64,000 nt of DNA from Diphasiastrum complanatum. Lineage: Eukaryota; Streptophyta; Lycopodiopsida; Lycopodiales; Lycopodiaceae. The notes under the pieces are model-generated. The model ran no database searches. It was not told where the DNA came from and saw only the letters and a list, made by a program, of their open reading frames with translations. The stretch lies in the NCBI GenBank assembly GCA_029204225.1, contig CM055096.1, positions 57,547,600 to 57,611,599 of the forward strand, in the 5' to 3' direction. Below are positions 1-12,055 of the stretch, in pieces; the stretch's first letter is position 1; every line of letters starts with the position of its first letter. The translations under genes were made by a program, and so were the position numbers.

Positions 1-1180
1 TTGTTTGCTCTTTCAAGCTCGCTTGGTGGTATCTCAGTTATGGGAGGCATGGGCAGTGGGTGAGTTTTTTGCAAAAAAAAATCTAATGGTACCTTTTTCA
101 TTTTTTTAAACCGAAGGGGGCAAGTAGTCACCAAATACCCCTTGATAATTAATTCTGAGGGGGGTATATGCATAGAGGGAGAAAAATTCATTTTAATTGT
201 TTCTGGGCATGACGTGGGAGCGAGCGGGGAGGGGCATGACGTCCACCATTCCCTCTCCAATATGAACGTCCCTGAAGCATGCTTCACCATTTTCAATCGT
301 TAATAGTACTCAATAGCACACATGTACATGATCCAATGTCTTGTTGCTTGCTGTTCGACCACAATTCCATTGATGATTGGTAAGCATCAAGACACGAAGA
401 CGATCATTATCACATCATCATCAACTTCCAATTCTCCAACTTTATTTTAAAATTTTGTATTTGAACTTCAAAAACTTGGACATTGTTACTGAGATCAGCT
501 ATATTCTATTTTAGCAGGTGGCTATGATCTTTGGATATCATGAGAGAGAAAATTCCATAAAATATAGTTGGCTAATTTCAATCTTGTTGCAACTTCCCCG
601 GGGATATCCAACGATCAGCTCAATTGAACAAGTTCACCGTAGTACTCAACATTGTCCATAAAACTAAGAATTGGCCTAAAATCCTTCTTAAAAAAAGATA
701 TAATCATCCATCTACATTAGTACTCATCAACCACACATGATCCAATGTCTTGCAGCTTAGCTCGATGCATATGTTTGACCCATAGAATATGTGAACCGTC
801 CACGGTTCACCATGGTTTTGAGAACCGTACGGTTTTCAAACATTTGTACAGTGAACCGTGTAATTAATAATTAATTCAATTCAATTTGTAGCAAAGTCTG
901 TATACATGAAACAAGGTCTTAGTTACTTTCCAAAAAAGTCTTTCAAATAGTTTGAAAGATAGCTTTGCGCGCATGTACAAAAACCAGCAAAAATCTTCAA
1001 TCTATGATACAAAATAGCAGTGATCCAATAATCACTTTTCCACAGTTCTCAGAACTGTTAGTACTATGGTTTGACCTGCATAAATCCACTGATGATAATA
1101 TACTCCAGCATCGTCCACAAATCTAAGGATCAGCCTAAAATATTGTCCATATATCCAAGAATTGGTTAAAAAAGCCTTAT
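1..1180. other. No gene seen
   Basis: AT-rich sequence with no recognisable coding region on either strand. A few short direct phrases recur, for example the 'catgatccaatgtcttg' motif near 325 and 737, so it may be old repeat sequence. No family is assigned. Confidence 0.5.
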
Positions 1181-1236
1181 CAACGTCACTAAATTGTTAA
1201 CAAACGTCGCTACATGCCAACAAATGTCGCTAAACG
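1181..1236. repeat. Short GTCGCTAA-type repeats
   Basis: Three close copies of a roughly 18-bp motif containing CGTC(A/G)CTA lie in tandem just upstream of a transposase-like reading frame. TAGCGACG-type motifs are common near the ends of plant CACTA (En/Spm) transposons, so this may be a terminal or subterminal remnant. No matching inverted end was found. Confidence 0.35.
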
Positions 1237-1546
1237 CCATTTTTGATATTTTCTCTCATTTTTTCTCTCATTCTTAATCATCTCATTTTGCTTCCTTGCT
1301 TCCTTGCTTCATTGCTTTCTTGCTTGCCATTGCTCATTTTCATTTCCATAGTGATCTTGTTGCTTGTTACTTGTATTCCCATTTTCATTTTCATATTCAT
1401 AGTGATTTTAGCTTGTAGTAGTGTTAGCACTTAGTTGCAGTCTTAGTGTTTAGTTTAGTTTCGTTGTAGTAATTCAGTGTAATTTTCCATACAGTTTTCA
1501 ATGTTTTTTACGTGGTTAGTTAATGTACCAAAGGTATTGATGGCCA

Positions 1547-2505
1547 GTGGAAGTGGTGGATGACACGGTCGGCGTGACCGGTTGTCTAGTTCTTCCGGGG
1601 GGCACACTTCTGAGGGTGCGCCCCCCTCTAGCGGCAGCCGTAGCTCCGACGGTGGGAGGTGTCACTTCTGGCAACCAAGAGGAGGCACTTCGTCTCATGA
1701 GAGGCTTGCACCCTTCTGCTCATCAGGCAATCTACGAGCAGTCGATGCGTGAGGACGCGATGACTGGGTCGCCTATCCCTACTGGCAAGTCTAGCACATG
1801 CCCATATGAGATCCATGCTGATGGATCTTTGAATATGGACGACAATAATGGATATCTGGTCATGAGACGAGCTCGTGAATTGACCAAATTATACATTATC
1901 AATCCTCTCCACGATTGGCACGTACAGCCACGTGACGAGAAGGATCGTATCATAGAGGCACTGCATAGAAAATTTCCATGTGACCATCCATTTAGTAATA
2001 AATGGATGGAGGGAAAGCTTGGTGAGCACATGCGTCACTATCGTGACAAGCTCCGCCAACGATCTCAAAGGCCAGGTAAACCAGGCAAGCTAACCTTGTG
2101 TAGAAAAAGTACATGGACTTCCCTCACGAGTGAGTTTAGAAAAACTCCTCATAAATATGACAAGCACAAGGAAGCAACAAGAGTAAGATTGAGCATGAAC
2201 AATATCAGTCATCTTGGCACCGGGGGGAAACAATGTTTTAAAGATTATTTTGTGAGTAATTTTTAACTCTAAATTGCATTGTTAAGTTTTATTCATAGCT
2301 TAAGTCAACTAAGTTATATTCATAGCTCAATTGCTAACAAGTTTTTTTGATGCGTCTACAGAATGCGATCTATGGCAGACTTCCAAGTGATGAAGAATAT
2401 AAACTCTGCTACAATCGTAATTTCGAGAACATGCGCAATGAATTGGAAAGTAGAGGCATCTTTCCAAAAGATCAAGTAAACCCTAACTTATTTCCTGATA
2501 GTTGA
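1547..2505 (+). pseudogene. Plant transposase-like protein (possibly Ptta/En-Spm), two exons
   Basis: Exon 1 (1547-2251) encodes about 235 residues. A GTGAGT donor at 2252 and a CTACAG acceptor at 2356-2361 lead to exon 2 (2362-2505), which stays in frame to a TGA. Seen: a Gly/Ala/Pro-rich N-terminus, a segment ending in basic 'HMRHYRDKLRQR', then 'SHLGTGGKQCFKDYF' at the exon junction and 'EEYKLCYNRNF' in exon 2. The order (helical domain, basic Y-R-x-x-L patch, H-L-G-x-G-G) resembles plant Ptta/En-Spm transposase-associated proteins. That assignment rests on pattern only. Glu/Asp-rich coding-like pieces near 2690-2840 may be a further exon, cut by the LINE tail downstream. Probably a broken element gene rather than a host gene. 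Confidence 0.4.
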
Positions 2506-2954
2506 AACTACTCTTTGGTTTAAATAGGATTGCATTGCATCCAACTTTCACAAAATACATATGTACCTCATGTTAAGCTAAAATAGGGTTTTGCATTGCA
2601 TTCAAATTTCTAAAAGTACCGTTAATGTTCTCCTTGGCTTTTGACTTGATGAAGGTCCATCATCATCACCATCCAAAGTAGGTGTGTGCAGATTGATAAA
2701 GCACAAGAGGAGCAGATTGATCAAGAACTTACGTAGTATAACCAAGCCGAGGGAACAACGGCGAGAACTGGCACCAACAGTGGCGGGGGTGATGACGATG
2801 ATGAAGAAGAAGGCATCCATAGAGGCGATGCCTTCTTAGATGAAAACTGAAGCCACACCTATAAAATTGTAATTTTTTTTTTTTGTAAATCGAATACATA
2901 TTCATACAAAATACGTAGCACAAAAAGCTTGAGCAATTTTGATCAATGCTAGTG

Positions 2955-3222
2955 CTCTTCAAATCGTCAGAAATAATATCATTCAGCAGCACTTCCGTAT
3001 GACTGAATCTCTTGAATCTGGTATGAAAGCGGGCAATAAAGAGATCAGCCATAGACTTTCAGAGAGATGCATGGCAATGGAAAAAAAGGTGAGTCACATC
3101 TTCATCTAATATTTTGCATTTAGAATAGACATGTGTAACATCTCCTCTATAATGTGCACGAACATGAAGAGAGAGCTATAGAATCCCAAGAGAGAATACC
3201 CTAAGTTTGCCAGTCTTAAATT
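2955..3222 (-). mobile_element. LINE ORF2 3' fragment (zf-RVT region)
   Basis: Closely matches the LINE tail at 31,967-32,230, also on the minus strand. The minus translation contains a histidine/cysteine pattern of the type T-H-x-F-F-H-C, followed by 'DLFIARFHTRFKRFSH', as in the zinc-binding region at the end of plant non-LTR reverse transcriptases. Frames are broken. The homology ends abruptly at 3222, where unrelated LTR-like sequence begins. Confidence 0.55.
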
Positions 3223-3224
3223 GT

Positions 3225-4508
3225 CAACAGACATTTTATAAGTAGCCAGTACCGCTTTTAGAAAAGGTGTAAAAGGTAATGAATGCTAACCAAAAGTCTT
3301 CCTCTATCAAACTTAAGGAAAAACATTATATATGTAAAATGATATCAGAGTAACTTGAATGAATTACACTCTGACTGATTAAGTTGTCAACAGGGATCTG
3401 AGTTATGTTCGATGCAGATGCGTACCTACCAACAAAAAGTTAATCTTATTCTTGAACTATGTGTTCTAGATAGAAGTCCTCAACAACTAAAGTCCAGTCA
3501 CGGTTAAAGAACTCAAATAGTTTGCGAATATATTACAAACAATTATCTTCGTTACCAACACAAATACAGACCAATAACTCAGTTCCTCAGACAGGGACTA
3601 GCACTTCACAAATATACATACTTCTCTATATGTGACTATGAAAAACTGCACCAAGGGATACTTTACTCGAATGCCGAACACCAAGTATTCATGCAGGCGG
3701 GTAAGTTAGTTTAAAGATAGTCCTTTATATCAACTTTACGGAAACACAACAAACTACTGTAATGAACTATTTCACTATCTGAACAAAGAATGATTTAAGT
3801 AATGCATACGAGATTGCTAGTAAATCTGAAATCACTCACACTCAGAAGTGCGAAGAACAAAATTAAAAAAGGATAGCCTTCATCGCTCTATTCACTTCTC
3901 CAATCTCACAATACATAAACTCTCTCTTTCTCGGTGGTGTGAGAATGAAGTGCATATACTTTTATAGTCTATGGAGCAAACAATCACACCTCTAGAAATT
4001 CTTGGTGCGTTGCTCCATTTACAAATTCTAGTTATAAGTTACAAATATTTGTACAATTGACGGTTCATTGTGACAATTCGAATTCAGTCGCTTCGTATTC
4101 CAAGTGTCGTTTCATTCCAGGAGGTCATGTCTTTAAGTAAAAGACAGGTCCTTAAACAACTATATCCAAAAAATGATGTAGGCCTCTTCAAAATATATAG
4201 TTGTCCAATGCATATCCTCATTTCTAGGTATAAAATGCCATTTTTGAATAGCTATACAAATATGTGGTATCACATGTCCCCCTCCTCAAATGTGAAACGT
4301 CCTCGTGAACATATAGTCTTTGTTTCAAGGTTTATTCATTCCTTTGAAAATAATAGTTTTGTGTCGAGGATCTTCGTTAGGTCAGATATAGAGATATTTC
4401 TTCATTCGTTGGATTGATGTCCTTCGCGTGATATTTTGGAATTAAATATTGATTCAAAATATATTTCAACGACATAAATCAAGCATCATCACGGTGGTAT
4501 CAGAGCGG
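3225..4508 (+). mobile_element. Possible LTR followed by a tRNA-Met-type primer binding site
   Basis: A perfect plant-type primer binding site, TGGTATCAGAGCGG, lies at 4495-4508 on the plus strand. The preceding sequence starts TGTCAACAG at the point where the LINE tail is interrupted and runs about 1.26 kb to the PBS. This fits an LTR plus the start of an internal region, but no second LTR and no gag were found. The left boundary is inferred only from the LINE interruption. An open frame at 4070-4417 inside it resembles nothing known to me. Confidence 0.35.
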
Positions 4509-5590
4509 ATGCCCCAAGCACTATCAGATTCCATCAGCCACTTGAATCATACCTTTATATCAAACATAAGACATGTTTAGTTATTTTGAGACTTGATTGA
4601 GTGATATGAGAGCATGAACTTCGTCCGTCAATGTTATGTATCTTAGTTTATCATGCTTTGTTAGAATTACATTTCTTCTTATTTGTGAATCTTAGATCAT
4701 ATTGCCTTGATAGTGTCCTTGATGCTATTATTCATTTATTAGATTGATTATAAGTTATAACCATAGTTGCTTTAGGCTATTCTTCTTTTCTGTAAGTCTC
4801 TTTGCCTACAGTTCTTTGATGGTCGTTTATCTTTTTTTTTTTTTCATCTTTATTCTAAGACTTGTGCAATCTTTTGAAGGATTGACTTTTGAGTGGTAAG
4901 AGAGTGTGAGCGTTGTTAATGGACAATAGAATTTTTGATTTGTGAATCTTACTTCATGATATGTAACTTATTATTCATTCATTAGATGATTATAGGATTA
5001 AACATAATCTTCTTCTTCTCTAAATTTGATCTTCATTTTTATACATTACAATTATTAACAACCTAAGTTAAACAAATAATAATATATTACACATTATCTA
5101 TAAAATAGTAGTGTTCCCGGGCTGCTCACATTGTCCAGGTCCAGGACCTTTTTTTAAAAAAATTTCCTTCATGTTTTTTTTTGGGCAGCGATCGCGCTGC
5201 CCCACGGGCAACCCTAACCCTGCCTAGAAAAAAAAAATTCCATTTTTCAAATTTTTGACCCTCCCCTTTGCCCACCCGCCCAGATTCCTGCCCTGCCCGC
5301 CCAAAACGCATGCCCGCCTGCAAACTTGTTGGTTCACATCGCTAGTTATAATATATAATAACATATTAAATATTAATATGATATATAAAATTGTAATATT
5401 TAATATTATAATAACTAAGTATTTTTTTCCAAAGGAATAACTAACTGATATTTCAAATTTAAATTAACTAATAATTTGCATTTTTGTGAATCCAATTGTT
5501 GAAGCTACATGAAGAAAACACATTGTTGGAAATACATTACAATGCTATTATTTATCAATCAAATAGTACATTCCATATAAATTTTGAAAA
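4509..5590. other. No gene seen; AT-rich with a GC-rich patch
   Basis: Mostly AT-rich. A patch at about 5110-5330 is rich in GCCCGCC and GGCAGCG phrases. Open frames there on both strands have biased composition and no domain pattern. Confidence 0.5.
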
Positions 5591-5591
5591 A

Positions 5592-8500
5592 TTATTCATC
5601 ATTGTCTATGTCACCCACTAATGCCAAGTTTGCTTGTGCACTTTCGATTACTTTGGAAGGAATTTTCATATTCTTTAACAAATTTGGATGTCGACGTGGC
5701 CTCCAACTCCATACTATCACTGATATTGGCTCCCAACGTTGTGGATCATATGAATTGCTTCTCCATTGCTTTGTCCAACAATCCTTGTACCTTTCTACAA
5801 TAGAAATATTACCTCTAGCTATTGGAGCCCAATATTGGACTAATACTTTCATATAGTTTGGTGAATCTTTGTCTTGATCAACATCAGGGAGTGTATCACC
5901 TAACCAAATTGGATAGACGTTCTCATTCGGTCGCACTAGAACAAATTGGTCTTTTTGTACATCCATGTGAGGCTTGAAAGAAATTTTTGGCTTTCCTTTG
6001 GCTGGTCCGTAGTAGTGTTCATCATCATCATCTTCTGCTTCCACACCATGTTGATCTTCCATATCATCATGCATCCAATTAGTTTTTGGCCAAAAACCAT
6101 CCATCAATTGTGTGTTGTTGGTGACATTGACATTTTCAAGCACATTTGTAATGTCATCCCAATCTTTAATAATAGGAGAAATGAAATTTTTGAATGATGG
6201 GTTCACATTTTTACTCTCTATAGACCTTCTCCAAAAACCAAGGTACTTATTTAAACCATCCATGATGGTATTTTGATCCTTGAGAGTCTGCAGAAGTGGT
6301 ACTACAAGTGGATCTCCTTTTGGCAGCATAGGATGAATGTCAGGATCTTGCTTCCATACTCGTATACCTTCTTGTGGTTTGCATGATAGGAATGCCAATT
6401 CTAACAAAAAAACGAAACTGTAGAGGTTTCTTGTGGCCAACCAATGCATCTGTCCCATCACATATGTACCCTTTGAGAAAACTTTTGAAGTTTGGTATCT
6501 CTTGCATCAAGTATGGCACCGAAAAAAAGCACGAGCTCTCACTGAAGGCATCCATCAAGTGGCAAAATGAGAACACACAATTTGAACGAAGCCTTTCTGA
6601 AAGCCTACTGAACATTGCATCAACATCCTCATGTGTGTGGCCAACCATTAAGAATCCAAGATGCACAATCTCAAATATGCCCCTTGTTGTGAGAAGGGAG
6701 AGAAATGCAAAAACATATCGATTTTTATTTTCAGAACCACAGTTGTCAAGTTGCAAGAACAAGACTCTTGGTAGGGCATTATAACTACCATTTTGTGCTT
6801 GATTAAGGCATTGCACATTCATCGTTGCATTATCAATTTGTAGTGGAGAAGTTCTTGGAACTACAAGTAGAGAAGAACCCTCTACATGTGTTATTCCATT
6901 ACTATTTTCAACTGAAGAAAATTCTTCTACACTCACGTGTACACTAGCATTTCCAATATCTTTGTTTTTGTTCTTTTGCAACTTTTGATGAATATTGTAT
7001 GCATCCCTTGATAGTAGGCTACCAAAAATGGCTTGTTGTGGCACCTCTTTGAAATTGACATCTCCTTTAACATCCTCATTTGAAAGCTCCAAATGTCTCA
7101 AACATCTTGCAAGTGACCCCACTGTGAAATTTGGATCAGAAGGCCAATATCCCATTGCAAAATGACCATATCCACTCTTCTTATGTCCATGGACTAACAT
7201 CCCTGTCAAAGAATTTGGAAGTTGCATGACACGACTCAGGCTTTTAGGATGGGGCTCTAGTTGAGGTATGCATGTCTTTACTTGATCCACTTTATCATGA
7301 ATAATGCACATATTTGCTAGGATCACAACAAGCTTTTTGCTTCCAAGAATAGTACAAATTACGACATGTCATTTGTGCAAGCATGTGTTTTCTCTTTTCC
7401 ATGGACAAATTTGCACGATCTTGTACCACTTTGGTTGATGCCAACTTCATTTGTATTGAAGTAGAAATGTCACATTTTGAAAATGAGCTAGATTTGCAAA
7501 GTGACACTTGCTTAAAGACAGTTCTCCAGAGTCTACTAAATGTAGAGTGTGAAATGCTTTTGTATCCTACGCTTGACAATGTGATGTTGACTTCACGCAA
7601 AATTTCTTGTTGCTTGTAAACTCCTGCCAAAATGAGTTGATTGTCCCTATCGCTCTCAAATGTTGTTCTACTCCTATGAGGCATAATCTTTGCATTGTTA
7701 TCCACATAGTCTTGGATAATTGCTTTGGCCATATCCACGTGTTCCCATGCTCGTCGTATTATTCCTTTGTCTCCATGTGTTGCTTTCCTAGTCCCTTGCT
7801 CATAGGAAGCTTTGTACCTGTGAAATGAAGCCTTTGATATTCCATGTATTGTGTACAATGCTTTTCCACATATAGTTCTCCCACAAAATAACATAGTTAT
7901 ACCTCTTTGTTTTCCTTCCTTGTTCTGTGAGGCTTGAAGCATATCATATACGTATGTAACCCTGTTAGACGAGTTTTGTCCCCAATTTTGTTGTCGAGCA
8001 TCTTCAATCTTTTTCCTCTCCACATGTTGGCAGCAATTCTTATCACAACAATCAACAACTGAAACTGCACGAATGCTTTCAGACATCAAGAGATTTGGAA
8101 TCTTTGACGGCTCTCTCATTTTTTGATGTCTTTCTATTGACCATTCTATACTTTCTTTTCCTTGCAACTTGTGTAGATTTTGCAGTATCAATTTGCATAG
8201 TTGATAACATATCTTATTCGTGTAAGCAAAAAATGATGTCATCCTCCTGTTGATGGTCAATAAGCTTACTGCCATCCTCCAGTGTCACTTGTGTGATTGG
8301 CCATTTTATAAGTTGAATATGAATATTTTCCACTTCATTAACTTCATGGCCCACATTATCAATTTGATATATCAGGTTTCCATAAATTTTAGAGATAGTG
8401 ATACCAACATGATCATTTTCGAGCTCCTTATAATCAATTGCCCCATGGGGGTATGCCAATAAGATGTATCCCTCAGCAACAATCTGTGTGTGATCAAAAG

Positions 8501-8830
8501 ACCAAAGAAGAACCTTTTGATTCACCCAATCTTCACGTGTTTTGCTTGTGTTTATGACAAGTTGCCCTTGATCCATATGCTTTCTACAAACACTATTTAT
8601 GTCCCACAAGACAAAAGATCCAATTGCCTGCTCTAACAATGAAGCATCTGTAGTTGGGTAAGAAAGCATGGCATCCTTGACTATTGCCTTTTCGATAATT
8701 ACATAAACCCTACTTTGCTCAAGGGTTATAAAGTTACAAACTGCAGTAGGGTCATTAGAGTGGATAGATCTCCAACAACTTTACCACCAATACTCAAGGT
8801 CACAATGTCTCCTTTTTGTAGCCCCATCAT
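5592..8830 (-). pseudogene. DUF7869-type protein with N-terminal TNP1/En-Spm-like segment (frameshifted)
   Basis: Reading on the minus strand, four overlapping frames give one collinear protein. (1) From an ATG at 8830 to about 8214, with a shift near 8770: a segment with 'VNQKVLLWSFDHTQIVAEG', resembling plant TNP1/En-Spm or DUF8039 domains. (2) 8275-7295: 'VVDCCDKNCC', 'GISKASFHRYKASYEQG' and 'ATHGDKG', typical of the DUF7869 family N-terminal half. (3) 7326-6340: 'PNSLTGMLVHGH', 'LFLQLDNCGSENKNRY' and 'LMVGHTHEDVDAMFSRLS', the DUF7869 core. (4) About 6380-5592: a C-terminal segment with 'VQYWAP' and several conserved Trp. Adjacent frames shift by one base, so there are about four lesions; none has a convincing intron. 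The core's D...N...H-x-H-E-D-x-D pattern recalls a nuclease or transposase fold, but no reaction is established. It is divergent from the 13.5 kb gene, with palindromic repeats upstream. Confidence 0.7.
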
Positions 8831-9476
8831 TTATGTAATGAAGACAATACACAGTTTTAGAACAAGACAACAAAAAAACATCTTTAAATTTTTTTTAGAC
8901 AAAAAATACATAAGAAATATTGAAATTGGTTATTAGAAGGTCTAGAAGAGAATACAAGAAATCTAAATTTGATCCTTTGAACTCCAATATTATGGAATTC
9001 AAACCATAACCTATTTTATGGGCTTTGCCCATGGAAAAGTGGGATGAATTTCAAAAGACTACCCATTTTCATAAACTATCAATTGACAAAATGAAGTGGA
9101 GATGAATAGAGTGTTGAAATAGAATATTAATATTGCATCTCTTGTAGACAAGTTCATGAAGGTAGACGAAAGCAAAGAACATAACTCCACTTGGTATGTA
9201 AGTGTTTTGCGAAGTTTTAGCAAACTATTTATGTCTATTTCACTCACTCTTGATGAAGCAAAGATAAATAGCATGGACAAGGATATAAATAGATTGAATC
9301 CTCGACTTTGGCCTACCATACACGACATAAAGGGAGTCTTAAGATAATAGAATATAAGAAATAATTTTGGAATTAAGAAGAGTGAACATGATTGAGGTAA
9401 AAAAAAAAAATCAAAACTATGCTCCCAAGAGGTCACCCACTAGTAGGCTAGTTATCTCCACTTCATTCATTCAATC
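8831..9476. promoter_or_regulatory. 5' flank of the DUF7869 gene
   Basis: AT-rich spacer between the presumed start of the minus-strand gene and the first palindrome. No coding pattern is seen. An A-run lies near 9401-9411. Any promoter of the minus-strand gene would be expected here; no clear TATA box was singled out. Confidence 0.3.
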
Positions 9477-10114
9477 TTGACGGACGTAGTCCGTCAACAT
9501 GGAGAGAAGAAAGGACAAGGAATCATCAACATAGGTTTAGCTGCTAGTTGTCAACCTGTTCTCACCAACGTGCCATATTGAACGTGTTTGCTGAACATTC
9601 ATACTTAACTTTCAACCTAAAAACCTTATTTTAATTTTAGCTTTCAAATGACGTGTGTATATGAACGATACATTTTAAAGTATTAATCCCAAAAACCTTA
9701 TTCTAAATACAATTTTTATGTATTATTATAAGACGGTGAGTGAAAGACAGCTAAAAATTGTACCTTGTATTCAAAAGGTAAATTCTAGAAGTTACATCTA
9801 ATTTAATTTTTTAATGTATTATAGAAGTCACATGAAAGTGAAAAATCAAAACAAGCCTTTCAATCCAAATGTGGGAGTGCATGTCAAATTCCAAGCCTTG
9901 TGCACAAGGTGTCAAATAACTAAAAAAGAATGCCATGCAAAAAGAAGCTAACAAGAAAAGGAATATAAAAAGAAAACATCAAGTGAGACAAGAGCTTAGT
10001 AGGGTAGTTACCTGTACTTCATTCATTCTTGACAGACGTTGTCTGTTAACATAGAAAGAAAGGAGAAAGAATAGAACAAGATAACCTCAAGTGGGGACGG
10101 ACGTTGTCCGTCAA
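9477..10114 (-). repeat. Left palindrome array (3 units)
   Basis: Three 21-bp palindromes of the form TTGACGGAC-N3-GTCCGTCAA lie at 9477-9497 (perfect 9-bp arms), 10029-10049 (one arm mismatch) and 10094-10114. On the side facing the minus-strand gene, the first two carry a CTTCATTCATTC-type flank. On the other side all have an ACAT(GG)-AGA-AAG-rich flank. These flanks are the reverse complement of those in the array at 12.57-13.42 kb, so the two arrays form a large inverted arrangement. The TGACG cores resemble as-1/bZIP-type sites, and TTGAC is also the start of a W-box. Subterminal transposase sites are an equal possibility. Confidence 0.75.
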
Positions 10115-11030
10115 CATATCGAGAAGAAATGAGAAAGAAGAAGAAGGAATCCTCACACACAAACAAGTGGCTGTACGCATTAATGTATCCACCAGTGTTA
10201 TCATATTTTTTCATACCATTAGGCTTAAGGGTTATCATTATCCTTGAGGTAAGGTTATATGGCCACTTTAACATACTAATATGAAATATACTATGAATTT
10301 TTTAAACATCTAAAAGATAAAAGACACATGAACTTCAAGTTCTATTTGAGCAGTATCCTAATACATAAAAACCAAAACTGTGTTACAAACAAGCCACCCA
10401 TCCCAGTTTTGTGCTAGGAAACACATGCTTAACCTTTTAGTTTCCAAAAGAATGATAAGCACCAAAAGCCTTTCAAGGATATAAGTGAATATATATAGGA
10501 GAAAGAGGATTTTTTTTTTTTTGTCCAATCCTCCAACTCCCTTCTTTGCCACATGCACACACCATAAAAAAAAATGCCCCAACAACCCACAAACCAAAAA
10601 ACAAAAACAAAAAAAAAAACACCAGCCCATGAACCCACAACCCTGTCCAAACCAACCCTCCATAAACCGTCCATTCAAACAAGCCCCGAAACCAATTAAA
10701 AAAACAACCCAACACACACACACACACACACACACACAAATAAAAAAAACCCCGAAGTCCATTCAAAAAAATCTCAACAAAAAACAACCCAAAGACCGTT
10801 CAAAACCCCACCCATACACAAAAAAATCCAAAACCCATTCAAAAAGCCCATTCAAATGCCCAAAACCCACAAACATTTGAAGACCCACAAACCCATGCAA
10901 AACAAAATCCCCAAAACCCATGCTTAAAACCCAACACAAACCAATCCAAAAAAAAAAAAAAACTCAAAACAACGAAACCCTTCATAAGTTAAACCTAACC
11001 TAAACCTTCTGCGCCGCGTCCACAGCTTGC
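10115..11030. repeat. Low-complexity A/C-rich tract with (CA)n
   Basis: From about 10,510 to 10,990 the plus strand is almost free of G, made of A-runs and CCCA/AAACCC phrases, with a (CA)n run at about 10,711-10,738. Long frames occur on both strands only because of this composition. The 10,115-10,500 part is ordinary AT-rich sequence with no gene. Confidence 0.6.
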
Positions 11031-11034
11031 TCGG

Positions 11035-11580
11035 GTGCTGCTGGATCGCACCTCCTCCTCCTCCATGCTCGTGCTGCTGGATCGCACCTCCTCATCCTTC
11101 CTACTCGCTCCGAGTGCTACTGGGATCGCACATCCTCCTCTCTCCTACTCGCTTAGGGTGTTGTTGAATCGCACCCCCTTTCTGCTCGCTCAGGGTGCTG
11201 CTGCTGGATCGCACCTCCTTCCTATTGCTGGATCGCAGCTCATCCTCCTTCCTACTCGCTCAGGGTGCTGCTCTTAGATCGCACCTCCTTCCTGCTCGCT
11301 CAGGGTGCTGCTGCTGGATCGCACCTACTTCTTGCTGTTGGATCGCAGCTCCTCCTCCTTCCTACTCACTCGGGGTGCTGCTGCTAGATCGTACCTCCTT
11401 CCTGCTGCCAGATCGTAGCTCCTCCTCCTTCCTGCTCGCTCAGGGTGCTGCTGGATCGCACCTCCTTCCTGCTCGCTCAGGGTCCTACTAGATCTCACCT
11501 CCTCCTCCTTCTTGATCGCACGTCCTCCTCCTTCCAGTTTCTACTACATCGCACCTCCTCCTTTCAGAAAGCTCTCCAAG
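11035..11580. repeat. GC-rich minisatellite
   Basis: Tandem, imperfect repeats built from 'CTCGCTCAGGGTGCTGCTG', 'GGATCGCACCTCCTTCCT' and 'CTCCTCCTTCCTACT' modules, in a higher-order unit of roughly 70-110 bp. A plus-strand frame reads through it as repeated Leu-Leu-Asp-Arg-Thr-Ser and Leu-Ala-Gln-Gly-Ala-Ala blocks. The composition differs strongly from the AT-rich surroundings. No function can be assigned. Confidence 0.7.
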
Positions 11581-11925
11581 TGCTGCTGCTCGTGCATTGC
11601 CTGCTGGAGCTCGTTGCTCAGTACTGGATCATGCTAAACGTGCTACTGTCGTCGCTCATCCTACGCTCATGGCATCCTTTCCATTGCAAGTATGTTGTTC
11701 ATCCTACAACGTCTCTCTGCAGGTGCTTTTTTTATAGATCTTTTTTCGTATGCACACTTTGCAAAATCGCTTTTCTAATGTACAGTTCTAATATGCACAA
11801 AATCAACAAATGCAGATCGGAGTGGCCTAACACAGATGCTAACGACCCGTTCTCTACAAACCAATGCACTTTGTTCAGCATGCACCAGGGCTACAAATCC
11901 ACAAAACATACTCTACAAACGTTAT

Positions 11926-12055
11926 ATTTGAATAGCATGCAACACACAGCCTAAATAGATCTCATTCTATTTGAAAAGCATGCAACACATAGCCTAAATA
12001 GATCTCATTTCTATATGAATAGCATGCAACACACAACCTAAATAAATCTCATTCT
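11926..12055. repeat. Three tandem 43-bp repeats
   Basis: Three adjacent copies, each beginning AT(T/A)TGAA(T/A)AGCATGCAAC and ending AAATCTCATT(T)CT, with only a few substitutions and one extra base in the middle copy. Confidence 0.8.

Noticed and set aside
4070-4417. 115-residue plus-strand frame
   Set aside because: Lies within an LTR-like stretch just before a primer binding site and has no recognisable domain.
5126-5323. Gly/Arg/Lys-rich minus frame
   Set aside because: Composition-driven frame in a GC-rich patch with homopolymers.
10358-10880. Overlapping long open frames on both strands
   Set aside because: They arise from the G-poor A/C-rich tract; translations are runs of Lys/Pro/Thr or Phe/Cys/Val with no domain.
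11035-11954. Leu/Arg/Ser-rich plus-strand frames of 80-169 residues
   Set aside because: They are read from a minisatellite. No start context or homologous domain supports a protein.
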